Of a stretch of DNA of 54,241 nt, positions 43,766-53,035 are shown piece by piece. The translations under genes and the position numbers were made by a program. The notes beneath the pieces were generated by a model. The model was not told the origin of the DNA, searched no databases, and saw only the letters and a program-made list of their open reading frames with translations. Position 1 is the stretch's first letter; each line of letters begins with the position of its first letter. This stretch comes from Hofstenia miamia. Lineage: Eukaryota; Xenacoelomorpha; Acoela. Location: positions 567,511-621,751 of the forward strand of contig SCFE01000080.1 in the NCBI GenBank assembly GCA_004352715.1. The letters are read 5' to 3'.

Positions 43766-44652
43766 TTAGAATAGGGGACAGTGTAGGGTGAGATGAACAG
43801 CGGTTGTTTGCAATTGGGCATGGCAAGTGTTGTAGGATGCTACTTTGGCATTGGAAATTGTGGGTTGACGCAAGGAGCTATATTGATTTGGGAAAATTGA
43901 ATGATTGTGAAAGAAGTTCTTTAGATTGCGGATGAAGACTGAGGGACCTTTATCAGACAGATTGATGCCATCATATGCAAGAAGAGTAGAATTTATAGAG
44001 CACATCAAAAGAAGGAAATGATCAAAGACTGGAATGACACTAAGACGACATTGAGAAAAGCTTCTTATGATTTGATTGCAGTGCTTAATTGCGAAGTTCT
44101 TTGAGAGATTATGATCAGCACAGACAGGGATGATTTCGAAGATGTAGATGTGGTGAGGTGTGAATTTCTTCCTGACTTCTGCAATTATGTTCTGTAACTT
44201 TGAGCAGAATGTGTAGGGACTGGAATTGAGCACATTGATAAAACAAGTGTTGAGAATTACAGTGTTTGCTACTTCCTGGGGAAAAATGAATGATTGAAAT
44301 TTAATTTTGAAGAAGACGATGTGTATGAACTTTTTTGAAGATGCTTTTTATGATGAGTGTAGTTGTTCCTGTTTTCATTTTCTTTATGGTGGTTTGACGT
44401 TTGAATTTGCTTGTTTTTGCAGAGCAGGCGATATTCTAGGAAAGGAGAAGAGTTTGGGTGTGGAAGATGCATACTTTGTGGAGTGAGAGTGACTTCATTT
44501 TGAGGCGTTGTGGATTGAGGAAGTGACTTTTGCAGTGTTTTTTCTATGGTTGTGGATAGTGAAGACTTAAGGAGAAAGATAAGAGCATTGGCGGTGTTTT
44601 CTTGAACATCTGTTGTTGTGGTGTTTTTGTTTTTTATCAAAGCTCTAGCCAA
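43766..44652 (-). pseudogene. LINE ORF1 with SGNH/GDSL esterase-like domain
   Basis: The N-terminal part (44652-44269) is polar and Ser/Thr/Asn-rich with EKTLQKSL-type helix; the C-terminal part (44233-43766) has SSPYTFCSKLQNIIAEVRK, IYIFEIIPVCADHN and LLAYDGINLSDKGPSVF. The last matches the DG-x-HLS block of SGNH hydrolases with His changed to Asn. Upstream, VILNTCFIN stands where the GTND block should be. Esterase-type ORF1 is established for CR1-group LINEs. A frameshift joins the two parts near 44260. Confidence 0.7.
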
Positions 44653-44711
44653 GAAATAGCCAGCTGTGAATCATTTCTGTAAAAGCAGGGAAACGTGAAC
44701 ATTCTCTGCAA

Positions 44712-45795
44712 GGTAATAATAATACTAAAAGTCAAAGCAAATTTATTGCAAAATAAACAAAAAAACAAAACAAAAAAACAATACTACAAACTACTATACA
44801 TGTATATTTACAAACTGATAAATATGCACTATTACTTAAAGGGCGCAAATTTTAAATGAAATCTGTCCATGTATTTAATTGATTTGATATTCCTAATAGG
44901 GATTGCTTAGATAATAAAAGTTCTTCAATTGTTTGTTAGAAATGTTTAAAATTTTGTACCATTTCTACTTTGGGACTTAAATCATTGCATAATTTAAAAG
45001 CTGTAAATGAAAGTGAATTTGGATGATTAATACTACTGAAATTTTTGCAAAAATAAGCTAATTTATCAACATAATATGATAACCTTAATGTTTTTGCTAT
45101 TAGAATCATTTAAACAGGTTTGTGTAATCAAGTATATCACGTTATTTCCAATTAAATTAACAAGATTTAGAAATTTCAGTGCAATGTGCACTTAAGCTGC
45201 ATGCATTTAGATAGCAAAATTTAAGATTTTGATTATAATTTCTTAAAGTATCACTAATCTCTATCTTTGTTGAAAATATGTCCAGGATTTTTTCAATATC
45301 TCCTGACAAAATTAATTTGGTTATAACTAAAGCTTGTAGATGGTAATATATTAAATTATAGATTTTAATTGCATAATATAGTACAATTTAGCAATTCTAG
45401 AATGTTGGTATTTCAAAGTTTTGAGAGATTCATGGAAAGATATATTGAATTGCCCTTTAAGTAAATTAACAAGAATTTGAAAAAATATTAAATAATAAAA
45501 GAAGTACCTGAACATTAGGAAGAGTGTAGAGTAGGTGTAGGTAGCAAAGGAGGTCGATGTGTTGATGTTGAGACAGTTTGTGAATATGATATGAGTGCTT
45601 GACAAGAAGATGTGTGAAGATGTTGCTAAGTGAAAAGAGAACTTCTTAATATGTGGGTCATGCAGGATATACCCTGATCAGAGAGATGAATTCCATCATA
45701 AGCCAGCAGATTAGGGTTTATAACCTGCACTGAATAAAGAAACCTGTTGAAGATGGGGATGACTGATATGTTGCTAGAAGATAGATGGATTGAAT
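44712..45795 (-). mobile_element. LINE 'B', second internally deleted copy of the SGNH/2A LINE family
   Basis: Minus-strand pieces from the right: YSVQVINPNLLAYDGIHLSDQG (about 45735-45680), the SGNH C-block with His intact; a 2A-like LSGDIEK with the NPG part shifted by one A in a homopolymer (45306-45282); NLKFCYLNACSL (endonuclease start, 45225-45190); then directly the RT C-terminal region SINHPNSLSFTAFKLCNDLS (about 45030-44970) and a T-rich 3' UTR ending in ATT repeats at 44712. Endonuclease and RT core are deleted. Confidence 0.68.
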
Positions 45796-45829
45796 AAATA
45801 ATAATATTAATGATAACAATAATAAAAAA

Positions 45830-47010
45830 ATCTAACTTAAGTTTATTTCTATTGAAGTAAATAGCTTACAAAATTTGAATTTAATCTTAAAATATAAATT
45901 AACAAAAATCACAATTTTACAGCACACTATATATACATTTTTGCTGCATTTTTGGTAATGAGGACTATCACAATAGATGAAGTAGCAGCAAATGGATAAT
46001 TAATAAAGGTGAGAGAAGGATCAGAAACAGGAAATATATGATAGACTTCCTGAGCAGTAGGAGGGTTGAGAGTCAAGAGAAAATTAGCAGAAACAAAAAC
46101 ACAATTTTTTTCATATTCAGAGTGAGACAGTAGGTCCAAATTGTCTGTCTGCTAATGGAGACAGTGTAGTAATCTAATAGAGTGACAGTGGTAAATGAAA
46201 TTTTTGAGCAAAACATTTTGTTAGCTAAGTGAGAAATCCATTTGAAAGCACATTTTTCAAACACTTTGACATAGTGCAGCAAGGCAGGTGATGGCCACTA
46301 ACAGAGAGAGGCATAGCAAAGAAGTGGCACAAGGAATGTACTTGAACAACAAGAGTTTCACAATAGAATAGGTATTAAAGAGAACATTACAAAAGAGAGC
46401 AAAGAGTGGGTAATTAGCTTTTGGGGACACAGGACATGTCCAGTCCTATTCATGTTTGATTCAAGTTGAACTTTAAGATGGGCAAGTTCACTGGGAGTGG
46501 TGGATCTAAAGTGGGAGCCACTGAAAAGAGTAGTGCCACAAGTCTTTGTTAGGCTAATATCAAGATGGCTAACAGAATACCAAGTAGACAACATCTCAAA
46601 ATCAGATTAGATATTATAGGTAAAAAGACTGTCATAATAAATAATCTATGTTGACAATATATATTTTGCAGAGCATGAGTTGAAGGCAGACTAAGGGAGG
46701 TTATTAATGGTAAGAAGGATAAAAAGAACAGTAAAAACCAAACCTTGAGGGGCACCACTAGCTACAAGTACACAGGCAGACATAGATGAAGGGATTTTAA
46801 TACATTTATTTCAGCTGAGCAGACAATTATGGCAAAATTTGATAAAATTTGTATCAAGGCCAAGTAATTGTAGCCTGTTAAAAAATATAATGAGAGAGCT
46901 GATCAAAAGATTTAGAGATTGCAAGAGAAATAAGGCAACCAGCATCATTAAGATCAGGGTAAAGATTGCAGTTTTTATTCAGAGCAAACAAGTTTGTGAA
47001 GGTAGAATTA
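45830..47010 (-). pseudogene. LINE 'C': reverse transcriptase remnant with 3' end
   Basis: Minus-strand motifs: LAISKSFDQLSHYIFFNRLQLLG (46945-46880, motif A with D to S-K-S-F-D context), VASGAPQGLVFTVLFIL (46775-46725, motif B), FEMLSTWYSVSHLDISLTKT (about 46595-46535, thumb), then NPPTAQEVYHIF and FAATSSIVIVLITKN (46070-45950), the degenerate end of ORF2. The FADD box is not readable. ATT-rich sequence at 45790-45825 is the probable tail. Related to LINEs A and B, but I cannot say whether it is the same family. Confidence 0.6.
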
Positions 47011-47369
47011 ACCAAAAGTTACAACTACTGAGAAGTGGAGATTAGATGATGAATTTCTCAGAACACACAATGGAAATAAAGCTTTAACTATGATTGGGCA
47101 ATTGTAGCATCATCCAAAATAAATCGAAAATAAGCTGCAAATGTCAAGCAGAATGGAAATAAGATTGAAGAAATGATGATTAAAAATATTGTATTTAGAA
47201 CAATCAGATTAATTTAGATTTATTTGTATTATGCAACCAAGAAATAACATGTGTCAAAAAGAGAGATTAGTATCAGTCAATAAAAATACTTTTGACAAAA
47301 AATGGGGTGAAATAACTTTCATTATTTTTAGCCGCCATCTTGGCAGACGAAAAGTTTAAATTTGAATCA
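47011..47369. other. No gene recognised
   Basis: AT-rich sequence between LINE C and the LTR-like block, with no family motif on either strand. Confidence 0.5.
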
Positions 47370-47960
47370 ACAGGTACTTTTCTAGATTTACTATAAATAT
47401 GATCAAAACATTGTAAGCCATTGATAAAGAATTTTATTTGGAATTCTTATTTTGTTCTACTATTATGGTTTGAATATTTAATGTGATTCGAGCTAATCAA
47501 GTGGTGTTTAGTAGTGGTCTGTATCCATCTCAGAGAATGATTCTAGGGTCCTTGTGCCAGACTACAAAAGTGCACATAAGTTAGGTATGGGGGTTTTTCT
47601 CTCGATTAGTTGACTAGTGATCACTTACTATATGTACTAAAATAATTAGCTGTCAACAAAAGGTTGGATAACTGAAACCTAGGAGATATATATTTATATT
47701 ATTTTAGATCCAAATTATTGACCCATAAATGACCAATAAAGTGACCGTACATGTATTAGATTATAAATGTAAGTTAGGAAGTTGCTTGAACTAATATATT
47801 TAGAAATGCCAATATATTTTGGTAATGGCTACATGTAGTATCAAACGAGCAGCTAGTAACAAGTCTGGTTGTGAATAGAGATAACACTTTTACAAAATAG
47901 AGTTTAAGTCGAATTGTGTCATTTCTTGAGTATGCACTCAGCTGTATCTATGAGCTGAGG
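47370..47960 (+). repeat. Candidate 5' LTR of the gypsy-type element
   Basis: It lies just upstream of a primer-binding-like site (47963) and has a diverged relative at 30350-30790, as expected for an LTR with solo copies. Terminal TG/CA and the exact left end cannot be fixed by eye, and the 3' LTR would be outside the window. Confidence 0.5.
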
Positions 47961-47962
47961 TG

Positions 47963-47980
47963 TGGCACCCAACAAATTGG
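47963..47980 (+). promoter_or_regulatory. Candidate primer-binding site for reverse transcription
   Basis: TGGCACCCAACAAATTGG resembles the TGGCGCCCAAC sites complementary to tRNA-Lys 3' ends; the change of GCG to GCA fits a CpG transition. It is placed between the LTR-like block and gag, as expected. Confidence 0.5.
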
Positions 47981-48442
47981 AGCATCAAAGGAAGTGGTGA
48001 GACTGGATGTGGAGATCTGCTTTGGGCAGATGTCCACTATTGATCATTGAATAAGGTACCACATGGCTTCATCACCTAAATAGTTAATGTTTAATAGTGA
48101 ATGTTTAATACTAGTTTACCTCGCATTAACAGAAATAACAGCGAAGCAGTACAAAATAGGCAAATCCCTACCCGCAGAAATATGACTAGTGTTATGCAGT
48201 AACAAGAGATAAACAGTAATAATGCCTGGTAGAGGATGTTACATCACGACCGTGACAGCCAAGAATAGCAACTCTTAAGAAGTAACATTCAGTGGAACTA
48301 CCCGCATACGACGACAAAAGTTACAAGTGAAAGTGGAAATAAGCAACAAACAGTTACATGGAAAAGCAACTACTTAATAGAGAGAGTTAGCTGAAACCAA
48401 ACAGAAGCACTTCAACAGGATCCCGGAATCGTGATCAAGAAA

Positions 48443-49832
48443 ATGGAAGACCACTACAAACCAAAGAGAAAAATGACAAAAGGTAAAAAAAGGCAGTGCA
48501 AAGAAAACTGCAATCAAGGCAGTGACTCCCAGAACAATACAATCATCAGCCACAGACACGGAATTGCAATCCCTCAATTCACCCCCAGAAACAACCTCAG
48601 ACACAAACCAACCAGACATAATTGATATGCTAAGGAAGAGCCAGGAAAATGAAACACTCCTAAAACATGAAATAGAACAGTTAACCAAGAAAGTCAAAGA
48701 AATTGAATGACAAAATGAAACAATACTGAGTGAAATCAGATTAAACATGGAGATGTGGCTAGATGAACAAAGCCAACTATTCCAAAATGAGATCAAAACC
48801 CTCACCCACCAATTATTGGAGTCCAATAAAAGGTTTTTAGAACAAAACCAACAATGGCAAGAAAGGAATCAAGAACTGGAAAAAACAAACAGGCAACTAA
48901 TTGAGGACAACAATCTACAGGCAGGAGAATTGGAGCAGCTGAAAGACAAATTAAGATTACTACAGCTTACAGAAGAAGAAAATAGGAGCAGCATGCATAC
49001 CCATGAAATAGAATTTCATTCTAGAAAAGAAAGCAAGCTGCAAGCATTGCAAATACTGGCCCATAAAGAGGTGACATACAGGAATCAGAAGAGGACTCAG
49101 ACTTGGAGAAACAGAAAGTCATTAACAAAATCACAAAAGCAGTGACTACACAACTGCAAGAGGAAGACACCATAAAAAATCACAGGAAACCCAAATATGA
49201 AAATTCAATTTTACCACAACTGACAACCAGCAATATGATACCTTGTAAGGCAACCCTACCCAAGTTTAATGGAAGGGTAGATGGTTATAATCCAACATTC
49301 ACTGAATGGCTACAAATGTTTGAATTAACAAAGGCAGAGTGCAAAGTGAGCCAACAGGCAGCAGCAGCAGCAGCAGCAAGACTCCCATTATACTTAACAG
49401 GGGCAGCCTCCCAACACTATCTGCTCCTAGATGCAGAGACAAAAAGAAATTACCAATTGCTAATCAGAGATTTCATAAATTATTATGAAAATGAAAGTTT
49501 CAAAAATCAATAACAAGTCATTCTAAACATGACAAAAATGAGAAAAACCAATGACATTTGAAATTACATGCAACAAGTCAAACAACTGCTAATGCTAGTT
49601 CAAGAGAAAACAGATATTCTAAATACAATTTGTTCTTGCACATTTGTAAGGGGATGCCAGAAAGCATCAGAACACAGTTTGAGATTAAATGCAATGTTGA
49701 TGACAAGTTGGAAAGAATGATTAGAAGAGTGGTCAATATACAAGCAACCATTGAGAACAACTCCCGGATATATGAAAAGGCCACATGGCATAGAGAGGGG
49801 TCAACATGGAGAAACAACCTCAAACCACGCAT
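48443..49832 (+). pseudogene. Gag of the gypsy-type element
   Basis: Structural protein that assembles the particle. It probably begins at ATG 48443 (MEDHYKPKRKMTKGKK), shifts frame in an A7 run (48484-48490), then has a long coiled coil rich in E/Q/L/N (about 48610-48980) with one TGA at 48708. After a frameshift near 49068 a capsid-like region follows: TLPKFNG...FTEWLQMFELTK (49255-49330), an Ala run in SQQAAAAAAARLPLYL, and LIRDFINYYE (49460-49490). Another stop/shift at 49511 precedes HICKGMPESIRTQFEI (49640-49690). At least four lesions. Confidence 0.75.
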
Positions 49833-49914
49833 CCCAAATTAAACTTACACTGAAACAAAACCAGGAAAAATAATATAAGTAAAAGGAAAAGACAGGAAGA
49901 CTAGAAAGGTAAAG

Positions 49915-50090
49915 GAGAAAGACGTCAAATGTTGCAGTTGCTGACAGAAAGGACACAAAAAACCAGACTGCCCAAAACAGATAAACGTAATTGGGGATGT
50001 AGAAGCCTATTACAACAAAGAAGATGTACTGCAGACAGAAGACGAAATGGACGAAGTATTGCCAACTGATGAGGAGTCGAAAAACTAAGT
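49915..50090 (+). pseudogene. Gag nucleocapsid CCHC zinc knuckle
   Basis: C-C-S-C, stop, Q-K-G-H-K-K-P-D-C (49929-49970) keeps exact C-x2-C-x4-H-x4-C spacing with a TGA inside. This is the RNA-binding knuckle at the gag C-terminus. An acidic tail follows to TAA at about 50088. Confidence 0.75.
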
Positions 50091-50093
50091 AGA

Positions 50094-50606
50094 GTGCCAA
50101 CTCATTACAACTGTGCATTGATAATGATCCTGACAAACCTTGCTACAATAAATACAGTAACAATAGCTATTAACAGAGTAATGATGAAAGCAACAATTGA
50201 CACCAGAGCAGCAACGTCCATAATTACCAATGAATGCACTATGAAGCTAGGATTTAAACAGGAAGACTTGAACAGCTGCAATAAGAAATTAATTAACACA
50301 TCAGGAGACGATATCAATATGAAAGGAATGATAAATGCAGTACAAATGAGAATCGTGAATACAACATTTGAACAATCTTTGGTGGTGGTGGAGACACATA
50401 ACAACCTGTTGCCATATGAGGTCATCCTGGGCAACGACTTCCTGACAAAAAATGGATGTGTTATCAACTATGCTAACAGAACCATAAAGGTAAGAGAAGA
50501 AGAGATGGAGATTGAAGAAGAAAAAGGGAAGCAGAAAACAATCACATTCCAACTGGAGGAAGATATCCACCTACAGCCACACCAATGGAAGATGCATACC
50601 AGCTGA
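50094..50606 (+). pseudogene. Retrotransposon aspartic protease with altered active site
   Basis: Would mature the polyprotein. ATIDTRAATSIIT (about residues 33-45) holds the active site, where the family has D-T/S-G-A; here Gly is Arg (GAC ACC AGA). The second signature VILGNDFLTKNGCVINY (residues about 110-126) is intact. Open for 170 codons. The Gly-to-Arg change fits a transition at a CpG and should kill the enzyme. Confidence 0.8.
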
Positions 50607-50621
50607 CATAATGCTGTATCA

Positions 50622-50906
50622 ATGCCATCTAGTGTCTGCACAATAAAACATGGAAAGGGAAGAATACTGATCCTTAATGCTACAAACCAGAACATTAACC
50701 TGAAGAGATCTCAAGTAAGAATATACGGAAAATACATCAAGTCCAATATCAGACTTATATGGAAGGCAATGGAAGACGATGATGGAGCAAGTAATTTGCA
50801 TGGTCGACTCAAGGACTTGCAAATGAAAACAGATAGTACTCCACATGGCCAACTCAAGGGCGAGTGGACAAACACCATCAAAGTAGCAAGTACTCCCAAA
50901 AACTGA
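50622..50906 (+). pseudogene. Pol spacer with first cluster of G-R/Q-L-K-G repeats
   Basis: Between protease and RT. The first part (CTIKHGKGRILILNATNQN) is a beta-rich linker, then HGRLKD, HGQLKG and N-stop-LKG occur at 50805, 50850 and 50904, spaced 45 and 54 bases. The frame ends in TGA at 50904-50906 inside the third repeat. No domain recognised. Confidence 0.6.
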
Positions 50907-50921
50907 CTCAAGGGCATTGGG

Positions 50922-51720
50922 ATGAAAGCAGAAGAGGAAGACACATATAGAACACCCAAGATAAACAATGAAGACTACCCACATCTAGAGGAACAGGAGA
51001 TCACACAACTAAGGAATTTGTTAGAAAAACATAAACATATATTCAACTATGGAGAAATAAGCATGGGGCAGGCAGTGGGCAAGAAACACAGAATACTCAC
51101 AACAACAGACAAACTGATCAAGCTGCCAGTCAGAACGGTGCCTGAACAGATAAAGATGAATATAATTGCATACTGGACGAGCTAATTGACAAAATTATTT
51201 GCCCAAGTGAGAGCCCATATGCAGCACCAACTGTATTTGTAAAACAGAGAGACAAGTATTGTTTATGCATCGATTTTTGCAAATTGAACAAAGTGACAAA
51301 AAAGGACTCATATCCTCTACCACAGATAGAGGACATGCTCTATGAAGCCAGCAAGCATAAATACTTCACAACACTAGACTTATGCAAAGCCTACTGGCAA
51401 GTAAAGATGGAAGAGGCCAATATTGAGAAGACAGCATTCATAACTCCATATGGGCTATATGAATGCATATATATGTTGCTCAGACTTTGTAATGCACCAG
51501 CAACTTTCCAGAGGTACATTATGAAAGTGTTAAAGAATAAGACACATAGAATGGAGGAAGGGGTTGAAGCCTACATAGACGACATTATAGTGATGAGTGA
51601 TACAATCCAAGAACATCTGGAGAAATTAGATAGAATGTTAACAATTTTGGAAAATGCAGGGCTTCAAATTAATGGGAATAAGTGTGACATCCTCAAAGAA
51701 TAAATAGTATTCCTTGGTAG
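50922..51720 (+). pseudogene. Ty3/gypsy reverse transcriptase
   Basis: Leading segment HLEEQEITQLRNLLEKHKHIF and HRILTTTDKLIKLPVRTVP, a frameshift near 51170, then ICPSESPYAAPTVFVKQ, CIDFCKLNKVTKKDSYPLPQIEDM, FTTLDLCKAYWQVKM (catalytic D), NAPATFQRYIMKVL, AYIDDIIVMS (YxDD intact) and LQINGNKCDIL. The long open part is 51284-51703, ended by TAA, after which IVFLGRTIEKG continues in frame. The active site is preserved, the frame is not. Confidence 0.9.
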
Positions 51721-52330
51721 AACTATAGAAAAGGGAAGAATATGCATGAAGGACAATGCCAGAAAAATGATCTGAAAAATAGAAAAGCTGAACAATAAGA
51801 AAGACATACAGAGGATCATGGGATTCTTCAACTATTATGGGACTTTGATTCCAAATATAGCTTTTAAGACAGTGAAGATGACCAAACTAATGAGAAAATC
51901 AGTACTGTTCATATGGACCTGGCAGGAGCAGGAGTAACTGGATAACATAAAAGAAGAACTGGCAAAACTACCATCTCTCAACACACTGGACTACAATGAA
52001 CAATTCATATTAGATTGTGACGCAAGCAAAGTAGCAATCAGGGCAACATTGGGACAAGTGAAGAACAGAAAAGAAGTACCCATTCAGTTTTTTAGTCACA
52101 AGCTGAGGGCAAGCAAAGAAAACTACGGATCTACCAAGGTAGAGATGCGCGCACTGATTAAAAGTATCAAAAAATTCCTTCATTGGTAGGGAATTTAGGG
52201 TATGAACAGACAACAGCAGATTAGCCTGGCTGAAAAAGTTCTCTGGAGATAACTCTGGAATAGTGTCACAATGGATTGAATATTTAAATGAGTTCACATT
52301 CATGATCAAGCACAGGAAAGGGACACTACA
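51720..52330 (+). pseudogene. RNase H domain of the gypsy-type element
   Basis: Connection domain IMGFFNYYGTLIPNIA, then FILDCDASKVAIRATLGQ (first D), FFSHKLRASKENYGSTKVEMRALI (E), FLHW, two TAG stops (about 52188-52198), a frame change, TDNSRLAWLKKF (D-N) and WIEYLNEFTFMIKHRKGTLHNN at the end (52275-52335). Standard gypsy RNase H order; broken by at least five stops or shifts. Confidence 0.82.
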
Positions 52331-52335
52331 TAACA

Positions 52336-52745
52336 ATGGACATTGAAGAAACAAGGATAGATGAGAATGCTGAATTCAAAATATGCTGAATTAACAGCAA
52401 TGAAATTATATATGACATGTATGATTTAGATAGCCTACACAAAGAAGGATTTGATGATGAATACACAGCGGACATTGGAAATGATAATATGAATGATATA
52501 TGACACTGAAATATGGGATCTAAATTTACTAAGGGAATTTAGGAAGTTAGAAGAAAATGATGCACCCACTGATGAAAAAGAGAGTGTGCAGAACCCAAAA
52601 ACCAGAGGTGCTCTCAACCATGAACAGGAGAAGGAGAGTCTGCAGACGTTCTCAAACCAGATGTCGACCTCAGGGCAGAAGGGACAAGAATGAGGAACCA
52701 ACAAATAGACAATGTAGAGTGGGAAGGCGTCCTAGTAGTCCCCAA
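52336..52745 (+). pseudogene. Acidic hydrophilic segment after RNase H, unrecognised
   Basis: MDIEETRIDENAEFKIC then SNEIIYDMYDLDSLHKEG (52337-52480) and, after a shift, MIYDTEIWDLNLLREF...QTFSNQMSTSGQKGQE (52493-52691) read as charged, low-Cys protein. In gypsy elements the integrase zinc finger is expected here, but no H-x-H...C-x2-C is seen. Confidence 0.5.
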
Positions 52746-53035
52746 GGCCAATTCAAGGGCAGGGAGACCAACAGACAAAAAGCCTCTCCCACCAGGGATC
52801 TGCACTGCTGATTGAAGGGCATGCAGAAAACTGGTGTGCAGCTCAACTTTCCTTCCAAGAGTCCATGACGCTGATTCAAGGGCAGTGAGCCACTGGGAGT
52901 TGCAGGGGAAGGTGTAAGTGGTGGAAGAACTGTGGAGATGTGAAAGTGATTCAAGGCTGACGTTATCCCCACAGGAACTACAACTGGTCAAGTGCTGATA
53001 GGAGTAACTGTGAGCTGATTCAAGGGTGAATCAGT
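52746..53035 (+). repeat. Second cluster of in-phase G-R-F-K-G repeats
   Basis: Units equivalent to GGC-CGA-YTC-AAG-GGC occur with their Y-T-C codon at about 52752, 52812, 52875, 52950 and 53019. Spacings are 60, 63, 75 and 69, all multiples of three and all in one frame. The Arg codon reads CAA in the first and TGA in the other four. Together with the cluster at 50805-50915 this makes eight units. The spacers between units are not obviously similar. Confidence 0.8.

Larger units (their letters stand above)
37540..44652 (-). mobile_element. CR1/L2-type LINE 'A' (SGNH ORF1, 2A, EN, RT), split by two insertions
   Basis: Minus-strand order from the right: ORF1 with esterase-like fold (44652-43766), 2A-like peptide (43567-43535), APE endonuclease (about 43500-42650), linker (to 42290), a MITE (42282-42032), RT fingers and motif A (42030-41210), a plus-strand LINE insert (41209-38021), then RT motifs B-E (38020-37540). 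All frames are damaged. The parts fit one element in colinear order. Confidence 0.78.

Noticed and set aside
43766-44233. Stand-alone host esterase gene
   Set aside because: The LINE 2A, endonuclease and RT follow on the same strand, a second copy exists in LINE B, and the DG-x-H histidine is lost.
52746-53035. Regularly spaced short motif suggesting a CRISPR-like array
   Set aside because: The spacing varies, the motif is in coding phase, and the DNA is from an animal genome.
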